A stretch of DNA of 64,000 bases from Planoprotostelium fungivorum (taxonomy: Eukaryota; Evosea; Variosea; Cavosteliida; Cavosteliaceae). Of this stretch, positions 1 to 17,649 are shown piece after piece. The notes under the pieces are model-generated. The model did no database searches, was not told where the DNA came from, and saw nothing but the letters and a program-made list of their open reading frames with translations. The stretch is from positions 1 through 64,000 of the forward strand of contig MDYQ01000154.1 of assembly GCA_003024175.1 (NCBI GenBank), in the 5' to 3' direction. The translations under genes were made by a program, and so were the position numbers. Every line of letters starts with the position of its first letter. Positions within the stretch are counted from its first letter, which is position 1.

Positions 1-80
1 TAAGTGTCTCTTGTAAGTTGATTGATGAGATAGAAAATTCCTGATATCATCAACTGTAAATTCTAGTTTAAAGACATTAT

Positions 81-470
81 GCCTGCGGGGGTGGTGGCTA
101 AGAGGCAGGGTTTATACGCAACATTGGGCTAAATCGCGTTCATCATTTCAGCTAAATCGCTTTAGCTTTATCAACAACTATGGGATCAATCTGTGACCAT
201 AAGTGCATAGTGTATGGATCATCTGATTCCTCTGCAGAGCGATATTGCTTAAGCACTCCCAGTATCAGAGCTAAATTGCTTCTGCTGTTTAGCTTTTTGT
301 AAAAATCATCACCAAGAGTACCAAAAAACTTTTCAAAAAATCAATCCAACAGCAGATAGAGTACTTTCAGAGCATAATGCATCATCCTATAGTGTTAAGA
401 GACCAAAATGCGATTTAGAAAATGTTGCGTATAATTCCTGCCTCTTAGCCACCACCCTTATGCCGGGGGT
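81..470. repeat. foldback / MITE-like inverted repeat
   Basis: Two arms at about 81-138 and 411-470 are reverse complements of each other. The best-matched core is about 36 bases (near 90-126 and 419-456) with only two or three differences, and the match continues more weakly on both sides (the motif ctaaatcg pairs with cgatttag). The roughly 270 bases between the arms are AT-rich and hold no convincing reading frame. The shape is that of a small non-autonomous DNA transposon or foldback element. No clear target-site duplication was identified, so the family is unknown. Confidence 0.6.
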
Positions 471-700
471 CCTGCTGGCACTTCTGTATAGCCCTTCAAT
501 AGAATAAGATGTTGTAGAAGGATCTAGCCATATACTGAGAAGATATTCAGTCAAACTAGGTACAATTCTTTGTCTTTTCCCTCTGTGCATATTCTCTGTA
601 AATCACCTTCTATTTCTATATAAATAAATATTACTAGTATTGAATAAATTACATTTTTAAAAAAGATCATCAGTTATATATTACAAATTAACAATCCATC

Positions 701-3700
701 ATGCCAACTGAAAGACAATTACTAGTACACTCTCTTAAATCTTTAGGATATATTGGTGATCTAAGAAAAGGAAAACAAAGTGACTTTGAAGGACTCATAC
801 AAAGATACAAACAAGCATCTAAATTTGGTTTTCAATATGCTCAATGGGATCTGCAGACTTTACAGCAATATATGACCAATAGATAATCAAACCTAAGACC
901 ACACTTCTAACAGCAGGTGTAGCTAGTCAATATGATTATACATTCTTACCAGACACGTGGTTTTCTAAGTCAGTGTCAGCTGTGGCACAAATCTGCTCAA
1001 AAACAAATGCTGTCCTACCTGTTGTACTTGAGTCCTACCCTTTTTACTTCAAGATTAAATTGAACTGTACATTAGTTAACATTGAGGATGGTACAACTAT
1101 AGATAAAACATATTTGTTCCCTGCAGATCATGCCATGAAAATATCATCTATCAAACACATCAGTGATCTTAACAACACTCTACAATTGTGGATACAAAAT
1201 TCTTTTGCTGCTGATGATTCTGTACCTGATACTAAACATAGAGTACATGAATTCATTGCCTTCAAACTCAAGCTGGCTAAATCTCAGCAAGGAGGGTGCA
1301 AAGGATATACAGTAGATGCAGGTCTTAAAAATAAAAGGTGTTTGAAGAACCCTGATCTTAAAGACAACCTCTGCTTTTGGAGAAGTATTGCAATTGCTTT
1401 ATATGAGTCTTCTTATCAACATATTGGTAAAAAAGACAGCAAAATACAGAGGGAAAAAGCTATTGATTTAAGGGATCAATATTTTGCACAATGTGGTCAA
1501 AACATCTCAGATCATGTACAAGTAGCTGATCTCCCTGCTATCTGTCAAGCACTCAATCTAGATCTTACAGTCTATACACTGGACAGTAACATTAACAGTC
1601 TAAAATTATATGAATCAGGTATTCAAGGCTCCCAATATGTCTGCATCTGGATCAGACTAAGAACCATTATATGTTACTGAGAACACTTGTGGGATATGCA
1701 GAAACAATCATTTGTGATAAGTGTAAGAAAGTTTTTGCATATAGCAAAGCATCTAAATATCATAAGCACATGGCCAAACATCAGAAAGATCAAAACAGTA
1801 GCAAGGTGCTAGTATTCAAAGACAAGCCTATTCAGAGCTCTACCTCTCTGTACAAGCAGTCATTTGGCACAGAGCTTGTCAGACCTTTATTTCTAGCTTA
1901 TGATTTTGAATGTATCTTGAAGAAGATGAACAATAATGAAGTAAACCAAAAGACTACATACACTCATAGTCATAAACCTATAGGAGTAGTGATGCTTGCA
2001 GGTGGATGCTTAGCTGATCAAGCAAGGGGCCTTGAATATGAAAACTGTGGCCCAGATGCAGGCAAACACTTTGTAGATCATTTAAACACTATACATGATT
2101 CACTGACAGGCTTACTGAAGACATACTTCTGGAAACATCACAATAAGCAAATGGCTGTTATAGAATCCCAGAAATGCAGCTGCCAATACACTCTGCAACA
2201 TAGACCATGGTGTAAAGAGACCACCTCAACAGATCAACCATGCAGATGTGGTCACTGCAGACAACATAAGAAAGGATGTAAATATATTGTCATCAAATGT
2301 TTGATCATGAAGGAATATCTGTCAATACCTATAATAGGTTTTAATAGTGGAAAGTATGATCTAACATTCATAATCACTCATATGCAGAAATATGACATCT
2401 CACCCCCTATAACAAAGACAAACTCTTATATGAAGTTAGAATATGGAGCTTATGCTTTTCTTGATGCTCATAATTATGTGCCTCCTACAACAAACTTAGA
2501 GAAATTTGGCATCATGTGGGGTGTGAAAGACATCCAAAAGGAGTTATTCCCTTATGAATGGTTTGATAGCATAGATAAGCTCTCAGAAACATCATTACCA
2601 CCAATTGAGTGTTTTTATAACAAACTAAGGAATACTCTGCCTTCAGAAACTGAATATGAGCATGCTGTGAAAGTGTGGAAAGAGAAACAATTTGCATCAT
2701 TTGGAGAATATATGATGTATTATTGCAGATGTGATGTGAAATTGTTACTACAGGGCACCACCAATTATAGATCTCTGTTGACAAAAAATAATATGGAATT
2801 ATTAAATTATGTGAGTGTAGCACAGATCATTCACCAGAATATACTGGAAAATTACCTAAAACATGATCTGAGAACAATACCTAGCCAAAAAATGTACAGT
2901 CTTATATCAGACAGCATATATGGAGGCAGATGTGAAGTGTTCAAAAGACATGCTGAAGAATCAGATGGTGTGATTATGGGGCTAGATGAGAACAATCTAT
3001 ATGGGTGGGCTATGATGCAAAAGCTTCCATATGGCAATATGAATCTCCATACAGATAGAGCATACTGTACAAATTTAATAGATGTATTGAGGAATGTCAG
3101 CAAGCAACAACAACAGCTTCTCTACAATCAAAGGTATATGTATGGTGTTATTCATAAACTTGGTCAACAGCAGGATCCATACCAATTCACTGGATTTGTC
3201 AGATGCAGTCTGTACTACACACAGGAGCAGAGAGAGATCACTAAGAACTTTCCACCTTTGGCAGAAAAAGTACGACTAGATGAATCTGTACAAGTGTCTG
3301 GCTACATGGATTATCTCAAGACACAACTAAAAACCAAACACAACAAGACCACCTTACAGACAGAGAAGCTAATGTACAATTTGTTTCCAAAAGATAACTA
3401 TTGCATCTATTCAGAGACCTTGAAATATCTACTAGAGAACGATCTATGCTGTATCAATGACATATATGAGGCAATTGAACAACCCATAGACTATGTATTG
3501 AAGGATTATGTACAGGATATGACAGCTAACAGGCAGAAGGCAGAAGATGGAATCTACCAGGGTAAACAGACATCAGATAACAATTTGATCACTAAGAGCA
3601 GTTCTGAGAAAGAGTTCTTTAAACTTATGGTCAACAGTGGATTTGGAAAGATGCTACAATCAGATGACAAGTACAACAAATCACTTCTTATACACTCACC

Positions 3701-4273
3701 TGAGTTATTTATGAAGCAAACTATAGGCAGGACAATAACAGACTGGAGTATTATGAGACATGCAGATAAACAACACAAAGGGCTGATAGAAGTCAGACTA
3801 CAGAAAGACAAATGTAATATGAAGAGTGCAAAACATGTAGGGTCAGCTATCTTATCATGGAGCAAAGTATTAATGTTAGACTTTGTGTATAATTGTTTGT
3901 ATCAGCATTATGACAAAACAAAGGTGGATCTCCTGTATACAGACACAGATAGCATATACATGCAGGCTCAAGTATACAGCTATGAAGAATTCAAACAGAG
4001 ATTCCCTAATCATTTACAAAAGCTGCATTTTGCTGCAGCAGGAGATATCACACCAGGCAAGATGAAGCTGGAATGTGAACTGAAAGAAGCTATCTTTGTG
4101 AAGCCTAAAACATACAGTTATGTGAAGAAGGATGGCAAAGAGGATGTTAGAAATAAAGGAGTGGTGTTAAGCCAGAACAAAGAGATATTGATATTTGACA
4201 GTTACAAGAGAGCAGTGTTCTCAGATGACCTAATAATGGCAAAGAACACTCTAATCAGAAAAACAATACATAA
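701..4273 (+). mobile_element. fossil Polinton/Maverick-like element, protein-primed DNA polymerase B region
   Basis: This is an AT-rich region whose codon use is unlike the host genes after 9342. Parts, in order: a short N-terminal reading frame, a Cys-containing segment resembling the OTU-like domain found ahead of polymerases in these elements, a C2H2-like zinc finger, the 3'-5' exonuclease domain, and the polymerase domain of a protein-primed family B DNA polymerase (the palm signature YTDTDS is visible near 3935-3960). It ends at an assembly N. Integrase, packaging ATPase, protease and capsid genes are not visible. The polymerase body is largely open, suggesting a fairly recent insertion; the element as seen is incomplete, with about two breaks plus truncation at the gap. 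Polinton, adintovirus or a related lineage cannot be separated by eye. Confidence 0.75.
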
Positions 4274-4274
4274 N

Positions 4275-4855
4275 TGCTAATCGATCTGGCGAAAGATGTT
4301 GCAAGCAGCTGTCACTACTAGAATAGATTGACTGAGACAAGGGTGTCTAATATCTTGTCTTTGGAAATCTCGGGAGATTAAACCAAAATGGAATGAGGTG
4401 ATCGAGGTGATCGATCCCGTCCCACAAGACGTCAAAATAGACAGTAAGAGGGAGCCCGATAGTTCTATACAGGAGAACACACGGTTGTCTGAAGATATGG
4501 GGAAACGTATGGAAAATGAGATGTGGGGAAAGAAGAGGGGTGACCTCGTGACAAGACGTGATAGCTATATAGGATAGCTGACACGGATCGAGTCGGAATG
4601 ATTGTGAAACAGATTGTATCGATAATGAATGAGGGTTGGGTTCTTAGAATATTAGGATTGGCTCACCTATTAACGATAGTACTGTTGAGAGAGTATAGAA
4701 GAGTTCTAGACCTGATTGCTGTTCGTGTTGCGAAACGGCTAAGAACACCGATTTATTCGATAGAGAGCTATTCTACAATGCGCCGTTTCCTCGATATTCC
4801 AAATGCCATTATTCTCTGTATGTCTGCGGTCGAATCCTGACAGCTGGCTGAACCA
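4275..4855. other. host-like sequence between gap and repeat, no gene recognised
   Basis: Base composition switches abruptly from AT-rich to host-like after the N at 4274. A plus-strand frame runs open from about 4334 to 4577 (about 80 codons, acidic and lysine-rich near its end), and another from 4598 to 4840 has a hydrophobic stretch. Neither matches a family I know. They may be exons of a host gene cut by the assembly join. Nothing else is seen in this stretch. Confidence 0.35.
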
Positions 4856-6784
4856 GAAAGGTAAAGCAAGCTATATCATGTGCCTTGTGTTTTCTTAGAG
4901 GCTGTTATAGAGTGTGCCTAGGATGCATCAGCCAGTTTCTAGCAAATCTATGTTCTAACTTTTCTTTGTATGCTCTGATTACCATTATCTGCTTTGTGAT
5001 AAATCAGTCTCTTTGTTCTAATGTCTTATGCATCTCCTTTAGCTGAGGTTCTAAAGACATTGTCTTGCTTGTACATTCTACTTGTACCTTTTTGATTTCT
5101 GTTGCATATCCCTTTTCTCTCTTCCAGCAATTCTTGTAACCTCTCCTCAAATCTTTTACTATTCATTTTCATACATTGCTTCTTGTTGTTGTATGTTGTT
5201 AGTTCCTCTTAAACAGTCCTTTGAGATTCTCAGATTCTTTATTCAGCTCACATTTCTTGCCTCTGATCTCTGTATTTTGTATCTTATGTTTTAAATAGTC
5301 TACAAAGCTTTGTGAGAGTTGAATGATTATATCATTGTATACAGAGTTCGACCATTGTGTCATAGTAAAATGTAGTAATTAGGTAATATTATAGTAAATA
5401 TAGTAATTTCTCTAGGTAAATTAAAAGTAAACAAATAGTAAAAATATATTCAGTGCTTGTCAAGTGTACAAAAAAGAAGAATTACCTGTTTTACTATGTT
5501 TTACTCTGAAATGATACAATTTACTCATTCTCTATATCAACATCAGTGTCATCACCTGTGTTCTCAACAGCTTGCAGTATCCTTCTTCTGATTCTGTCCC
5601 TTGCATCTGGTCCAGTCTCCTTCTTTACTAACCTGCTTATAGTGGTAATCATTAAATTCACTAGGGTTTCTACTAGCATACTCTCTGATACCTTTTAGTA
5701 GGTATTGTAACATTAGATTCAAGTGTAATTAGAACAGGGTAGTTACTGTAACAGAACAATGTTTCAATACATGAAGTGAATTACTGTGTTCTAAACATGT
5801 TCTAATATTCCTGACATTAAATCTATTGTGCTAGAATGCATATCAGTTTAACTTATCATCTATTAATAAACTCAACAATAAATATATTCACTACAAACAT
5901 GCTGACTTTAACACTACCAAAATTATCTGGCAAAACAAAAAGTCAACAGAGCTCAAAATGGGAAAATAAATGGTGATTTTTTTGGATTGGGACAATTTTG
6001 AAATATTTCACAATCTTTCTGAGGGTGATTTAGCAGAGAGAGGAGAGACCAGCCTGGTCTCAACACCTTGATCAAATCCTGCTGCTTGAGAAGGATAGTG
6101 ATGATGAATAATAATTACATGCAAATTAGTATTGTCTCAGTTTGTTTATTTGGACATGTAATCTTCTTCCTCACTCTTGTGCTATATCACTTCCTCNTAC
6201 AAACATGCTGACTTTAACACTACCAAAATTATCTGGCAAAACAAAAAGTCAACAGAGCTCAAAATGGGAAAATAAATGGTGATTTTTTACCTGATATGTA
6301 AACAACAGTGGTTAATAAATTGAGTGTGGCTGTCAGCACAAAAATTACATGTCCAAATAAACAAACTGAGACAATACTAATTTGCATGTAATTATTATTC
6401 ATCATCACTATCCTTCTCAAGCAGCAGGATTTGATCAAGGTGTTGAGACCAGGCTGGTCTCTCCTCTCTCTCTGCTAAATCACCCTCAGAAAGATTGTGA
6501 AATATTTCAAAATTGTCCCAATCCTGTTGTCTTATCCAGTCTCGTTCTAAAGCAATGTCATGTGCAACATATGCATGGTAGCCTAGCACACGGCTATGAA
6601 ATGAGTTAGGATGACTTGCACTGAACATTCAACTTACCGATATGGAGTTTTGTTGTTCAGTATGATGCTTTGCTTGTGTATGTCCTTAAACGTGATCTTA
6701 GATGATGATGTTACTGGTGTGTCCTTTAATGCATCCATATGAAGAACAACCAAGTGTATTTTGGCTTATTCTATTATAATTATA
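4856..6784. repeat. left arm of a mosaic inverted repeat (matches 7345-9010 reversed)
   Basis: About 4856-5978 is the reverse complement of about 7870-9010, and 6198-6784 is the reverse complement of about 7345-7955 (with a roughly 30-base segment missing near its end). Between them, 5979-6196 runs in the forward orientation and joins pieces matching 7630-7806 and then 7199-7234, in an order opposite to the right arm. An N sits at 6197 and another at 6785. The minus strand of this arm therefore carries second copies of the coiled-coil frame (about 4880-5380) and of the HNH gene's last exons (about 6395-6760). The copies differ by scattered substitutions and small indels, so they are not one read duplicated. 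The permuted order and the Ns suggest misassembly of two similar copies, although a true rearranged palindrome is possible. Confidence 0.75.
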
Positions 6785-6826
6785 NATCTTATCTAAGAGC
6801 ATGTTTTTAGGCCATTATATACATAG

Positions 6827-7758
6827 ACTAGATAGTCCAATCAATGAGCTTCTGATGGAACAAGTCCTTGGGGTTAACGGGAGTGATCTGCATCTCCTCG
6901 CAGCTGTCTGGTCATCTCTCAATAACACCAAGGTAATTGAGAAGAGGGATGAACAATGAAAAGCATCATATAAAAAGGGAATATTATAGTGCATTTATCT
7001 ACAACTCACCACACACTCAATGCTTGCTTCCTGTGAACAACGCCCCTTTCAAAGAAGATCTCATACAATACTGGGCTGTTGAGACATCCAAGAAAAAGAT
7101 TCAGTGCCAGGTCACAGGTGAGTATTCATGGTCGAATACACCAAAATAACAATACAACTCAGGTCAGAGACATCCTAGAGGTCAAGTTCGAGCATCACAT
7201 CTTCTTCCTCACTCTTGTGCTATATCACTTCCTCTCTTTGGATTGACCACTGATGATATTGATAATCCAAGAAACAGTCTTCTTCTATGTGAGGAGATTG
7301 AAAAGGCATTTGATCGTATGGAAGTGAGTATTATGTATAATTATAATAGAATAAGCTTTCCATTAGGTCTGTTTTGTATGGTCAAATCCCAAAATACACT
7401 TGGTTGTTCTTAATATGGATGCATTGAAGGACACACCAGTAACATCATCATCTAAGATCACGTTTAAGGACATACACAAGCAAAGCATCATACTGAACAA
7501 CAAAACTCCATATCGGTAAGTTGAATGTTCAGGGCAAGTCATCCTAATTCATTTCATAGCCGTGTGCTAGGCTACCATGCATATGTTGCACATGACATTG
7601 CTTTAGAACGAGACTGGATAAGACAACAGGATTGGGACAATTTTGAAATATTTCACAATCTTTCTGAGGGTGATTTAGCAGAGAGAGAGGAGAGACCAGC
7701 CTGGTCTCAACACCTTGATCAAATCCTGCTGCTTGAGAAGGATAGTGATGATGAATAA
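6827..7758 (+). CDS. HNH_2-type nuclease-like protein, intron-containing, 5' end missing
   Basis: Five exons can be read with short GT-AG introns, near 6930-6985, 7123-7161, 7324-7366 and 7516-7559. The spliced protein carries the pattern of the HNH_2 family: a CQVTG motif, then SHLLP about 15 residues later, then NPRNSLLLCEEIEKAFDR, then a beta-rich segment and an acidic C-terminus ending in EKDSDDE. The His of SHLLP and the Asn of RNS match the family's H and N positions. The third position, usually His before the final FD, is Glu here, so nuclease activity is uncertain. The start codon would lie upstream of the N at 6785 and is not visible. A second copy of the last exons lies inverted at about 6395-6760. 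The role is unknown; homologs in protists and fungi are often multicopy (recalled family knowledge). Family assignment is moderately confident, cellular role unassigned. Confidence 0.55.
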
Positions 7759-9010
7759 TAATTACATGCAAATTAGTATTGTCTCAGTTTGTTTATTTGG
7801 ACATGTAATTTTTGTGCTGACAGCCACACTCAATTTATTAACCACTGTTGTTTACATATCAGGTAAAAAATCACCATTTATTTTCCCATTTTGAGCTCTG
7901 TTGACTTTTTGTTTTGCCAGATAATTTTGGTAGTGTCAAAGTCAGCATGTTTGTAGTGAATAAATTTATTGTTGAGTTTATTAATAGATGATGAGTTAAA
8001 CTGATGTGCATTCTAGCACAATAGATTTAACGTCAGGAATATTGGAACATGTAATTCACTTCACGCATTGAAACATTGTTCTGTTACAGTAACTACCCTG
8101 TTCTAATTACACTTGAATCTAATGTTACAATACCTACTAAAAGGTATCAGAGAGTATGCTAGTAGAAACCCTAGTGAATTTAATGATTACCAATATAAGC
8201 AGGCTAGTAAAGAAGGAGACTGGACCAGATGCAAGAGACTGAATCAGAAGAAGGATACTGCAAGCTGTTGAGAACAGGTGATGACACTGATGTTGACATA
8301 GAGAATGAGTAAGTTGTATCATTTCAGAGTAAAACATAGTAAAACATAGTAAAACAGGTAATTCTTCTTTTTTGTACACTTGACAAGCACTGAAAACACT
8401 GATATCTTACTAAGATTACTATAAATTTATTTTGCAACATTACCATCTTACCATTTTTTACTATTTTTACTATAATATTACCTAATTACTACATTTTACT
8501 ATGACACAATGATGGAACCTTGTATACAATGATATAATCATTCAACTCTCACAAAGCTTTGTAGACTACTTAAAACATAAGATACAAAATACAAAGATCA
8601 GAGGCAAGAAATGTGAGCTGACTAAAGAATCTAAGAATCTCAAAGGACTGTTTAAGAGGGAACTAACAACATACAACAACAAGAAGCAATGTATGAAAAT
8701 GAATAATAAAAGATATGAGGAGAGGTTACAAGAATTGCTGGAAGAGAGGGAAAAGGGATATGCAACAGAAATCAAAAAGGTACAAGTAGAATGTACAAGC
8801 AAGACAATGTCTTTAGAATTTCAGCTAGAGGAGATGCATAAGACATTAGAACAAAGAGACAAATTTATCACAAAGCAGATAATGGTAATCAGAGCATACA
8901 AAGAAAAGTTGAAACATAGATTTGCTAGAAACTGGCTGATGCATCCTAGGCACACTCTATAACAGCCTCTAAGGAAACACAAGGCACATGATATAGCTTG
9001 CTTCACCTTT
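7345..9010. repeat. right arm of the mosaic inverted repeat
   Basis: Reverse-complement partner of 4856-6784. It contains the last exons of the HNH_2-type gene, an AT-rich spacer (7770-8130) and the coiled-coil reading frame. A short frame at about 8155-8310 ends in an acidic tail; the corresponding copy in the left arm is open for about 52 codons, beginning MLVETLVN and ending TDVDIENE. No terminal inverted repeats of a known transposon superfamily and no transposase were recognised. Confidence 0.7.
8516..8962 (+). CDS. coiled-coil protein within the repeat, function unknown
   Basis: The frame is open for about 149 codons. It begins within or just after an N-terminal segment whose other copy (left arm, minus strand) starts MTQWSNSVYND. 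The body is Lys/Glu/Gln-rich with heptad-like spacing (ERLQELLEEREKG, LEFQLEEMHKTLEQRDKF), a predicted coiled coil, followed by a short basic end. Composition is AT-rich like the rest of the block. It is present twice in inverted orientation and neither copy is clearly whole. I do not recognise the family. It could be an accessory gene of the repeat or of the neighbouring Polinton-like element. Confidence 0.4.
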   Translation, partial: NLVYNDIIIQLSQSFVDYLKHKIQNTKIRGKKCELTKESKNLKGLFKRELTTYNNKKQCMKMNNKRYEERLQELLEEREKGYATEIKKVQVECTSKTMSLEFQLEEMHKTLEQRDKFITKQIMVIRAYKEKLKHRFARNWLMHPRHTL

Positions 9011-9341
9011 CCAGTTCAGCCAGCTGGTAAGAGATGTGCAGTGATTTGCTCCAAGACTGCATAAAATGTGCACATCACACTACATCCGATTTATGAGGCA
9101 TAGGCTACTATCTTTTAGTGTGCAGTGATTTCCACCCAGTCTGTATAAAGCATGCTCTGAGCACACAAAAGCTTATAAATGTTTTGCAGAGAATTTACAA
9201 ACTGATCACAGGAAGCAAGCATTCAGTGTGTGTTTAGTTGTAGATAAATGCACTATAATATTCTCTTTTTATATGATGGCACACACAAGTGATCTGAGCA
9301 TCTGCAGGTCAATTTCATCACACTACATCCGATTTATTTCA
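9011..9341. repeat. repeat edge with a 22-base direct repeat and an inverted HNH-gene exon fragment
   Basis: A 22-base sequence beginning catcacactacatccga occurs at about 9075-9096 and again at about 9314-9335. Between the copies, about 9208-9275 is the reverse complement of about 6965-7040, an exon of the HNH_2-type gene and the intron before it. A shorter repeat (gtgcagtgattt) occurs near 9037 and 9121. The last direct-repeat copy lies within a few bases of the stop codon of the next host gene, so the mobile or repetitive block abuts the host gene directly. Confidence 0.55.
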
Positions 9342-11521
9342 TCAATCGGACACCTCATCCCAGTCTTCTACTTGAAACTCTTCGATCTCCATCTCTTTCT
9401 CAGTTTTTGAGGATCTAGGGCCACTGGGTGTTTCCTCTTCCTTCAAATTGTCAGATTGCTGTTGATCCTGTCTCACTTTGTTCCATCTTTCACTTGAAGA
9501 TGACGTCTGAGCAGTTGAGATCAGCATATCAATATATGACTTTCAGAGTCTCACATGTCTTGGTTGTCCTTCTCTGGGAGATCCTATTGTTCTTGGTGGA
9601 TGATCAGACCTTCCAGCACTGCTCTGTTGTATAGAATTTTTTCTGCTACTGATAGGTGTTGTCTGATTCGCGGTCATCTATGGTCATGATTAATTCATAC
9701 CTCAGAATCAGAACTAGATGCCTCTGATGGTGATGTCTGGCCCTGTTCTTCCTCTAAATCCTTTAATGTAGTTGACTGGAATCTCCTTGGTGCTGTTGAA
9801 TTGCGAGATGCTGAAGAATCGATCCGACTGATTCCTGTTGTACGGTGTGAGGTGAACGGCATTCATTGTGATCTACCTGAATTGGAATTGAAAGTGACAG
9901 CTTTGTTGTCAACGCTGGACAAACTAGCCATCTTCGTCACAGAGGTTCTTGGTATGGAAGAACTGCTGTTACGCAATACACTGGAGCCTTTCTGTTTGTT
10001 ATCTGAAGACTTCAGAATATTCAAGGAAGCGGATCGTCCTTGGTCTTTGAATTGCTTTCTTTTTCCATGTGGATCACTGTCGAAGAGTTGTGATTTTTGT
10101 GAGCGCCTAGAGCTTTTGGATTCATTGTCTGAATCAGAATCTGATGAAGAAGAGAGGTCTGACACCTGCATTTGACATCAGATGCATGTTGTGATCAACG
10201 AAACTACTTCTTCTAGATCTGAGTGTTCTTCGGCCAGCTTTCTGCTGGATCTCCGAGTGATAGCTGAGCATGATCAAATGATATTATGTATATTGTGGTA
10301 TCAGTCCTACCGTCAGAAGACTTTGATGGTCTCAAGCTTGGTGGGGACTTCTCAGATTGGCTGGAGGTGTTTTTGCCAAAGCCTGTGACAGTCAGAAAGG
10401 CGATGCACAGCAGGGAGCCATTACCACTTAATCTTTGCGCTAATTTAGTCCTAAACGAGTTCTTTTCTGCTGTCGATTTAGATGGAGATGCCTGTCCAAC
10501 AGTAGGAGAAGAGCTAAGTGATTGAGACAATCTCAAAGATTGTGGTGACGACGGCGCAGAAAAACTCATTGAATTAGCCAGGGACCCGGGAGAGAATGGT
10601 GGAAATTCTGGGGGGACATATGTGCCATCCCTTCTGCCTCGCCATCTCTGATTGTATTTGAGAATGAATATCCAGTGTTAATATCTTACCTCCGCTTCAC
10701 TTTCTTCAGAAACATCGTCAGGATAATTGAATAACTTCGTCATCAATTCCAGATTTCTTCCATGGAATATGATCAGCCCATGAGATAACTCTTTGCACAT
10801 TATCTGAATGGCCTCAGATCTCGCTCAATCCTCACAATGTCACACCCTCATGTCCCGAACTTTGAGCATTCCGAATGCTTCGATCTCGTTGAATAGTTCA
10901 TCCTCTGTTCGATTTACCTCAGCATCCAGATGGTCCAGGTCCCTCACGTTCTTCTCAGATGGTGGCTGTGGTGAATCACTTAAATTGACCAGCACTCCCT
11001 CTTCACCTTCGACGCTCTCTGCTCTTCATTGATTTTTTTGATCTTGGCGTCCCTCTTCCCTACAGTTTTCTCCCGAGCTGCTATTTTCTCTCTTGATTTC
11101 TTCAGGATTCCAGCATACCCTCCGATTTTCTCATACAGCTTGAGCTCTATCCTATCATACTAGACGGATCAGAGACATTTAACAGACAGCTATCGACTCA
11201 CCAAGTCTTGCGAAAATTGTTGCGAAGCTTCCATCGTATCAGCAATTCGTACCAAGAAGTCTCTGTATTCATCGCATTCGTAGCTCGATATTGCGCGAAC
11301 TATTTTTGTTGTCTTCTCAGTCCTCTCTTTGAAATCTGATGAGGATTCAGATAAGTGCAACAAGTTGATGGGACGTCACCCAACATAAGCTGAAGGTGTT
11401 GGGCTAGAGAATCAAAGAGCCTCTTGTAGTACTTCTCCACAATGCTTAAACTGGTTTTAAAGTCGTTACATAGAGCTTGATTGGTGTCTCCAACCAAAGA
11501 ATTATTGTTAGTGGAAGACAT
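9342..11521 (-). CDS. CIBAR (FAM92)-like BAR domain protein with serine-rich tail
   Basis: The start at 11521 opens MSSTNNNSLVGD. After splicing, the first about 200 residues are helical and charged and follow the FAM92/CIBAR BAR-domain layout: an N-terminal helix ending VEKYYKRLFDSLAQHL, a central DRIELKLYEKIGGYAGILKK helix followed by a basic AREKTVGKRDAKIKK stretch, and a last helix with the IIFHGRNLEL motif that resembles the family's closing FHGKALE segment. Such domains bind and curve membranes and, in animals, act at the ciliary base. The remaining about 300 residues are Ser/Pro/Asp-rich and look disordered (for example SSSSDSDSDNESKSSRR), ending EVEDWDEVSD-like at 9342. Introns are short, e.g. 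near 11350-11400 and 11160-11205. It is divergent from the WW-FYVE-ARM gene, with 170 bases between starts. Another BAR/F-BAR subtype is possible. Confidence 0.55.
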
Positions 11522-11691
11522 CGAAGCGGTTAACTGCTACCTCTCCTGCTGCGGTTCTGCTGAGATTTTCCCGCCGTTTCGTTTTTAACAACGGAAGCTT
11601 TTTCGTTCGTTGTAGTTGGTTCTTTGAAGTCGCGAATTTCGAACAACGCAACTTCAATCAAAGGACCACATCATACCGTTTAACACAAACG

Positions 11692-17649
<5,958 letters not shown>

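Noticed and set aside
4300-4420. LRQGC-like string suggestive of a LINE reverse transcriptase
   Set aside because: The residues after it do not continue as a reverse transcriptase and no YADD-type motif is found nearby; chance similarity.
7500-7530. A 17-base intron in the HNH_2-type gene (gtaagttgaatgttcag)
   Set aside because: A 44-base intron from the same donor to the AG at 7559 keeps the frame and has ordinary length, so an ultra-short intron is not needed.
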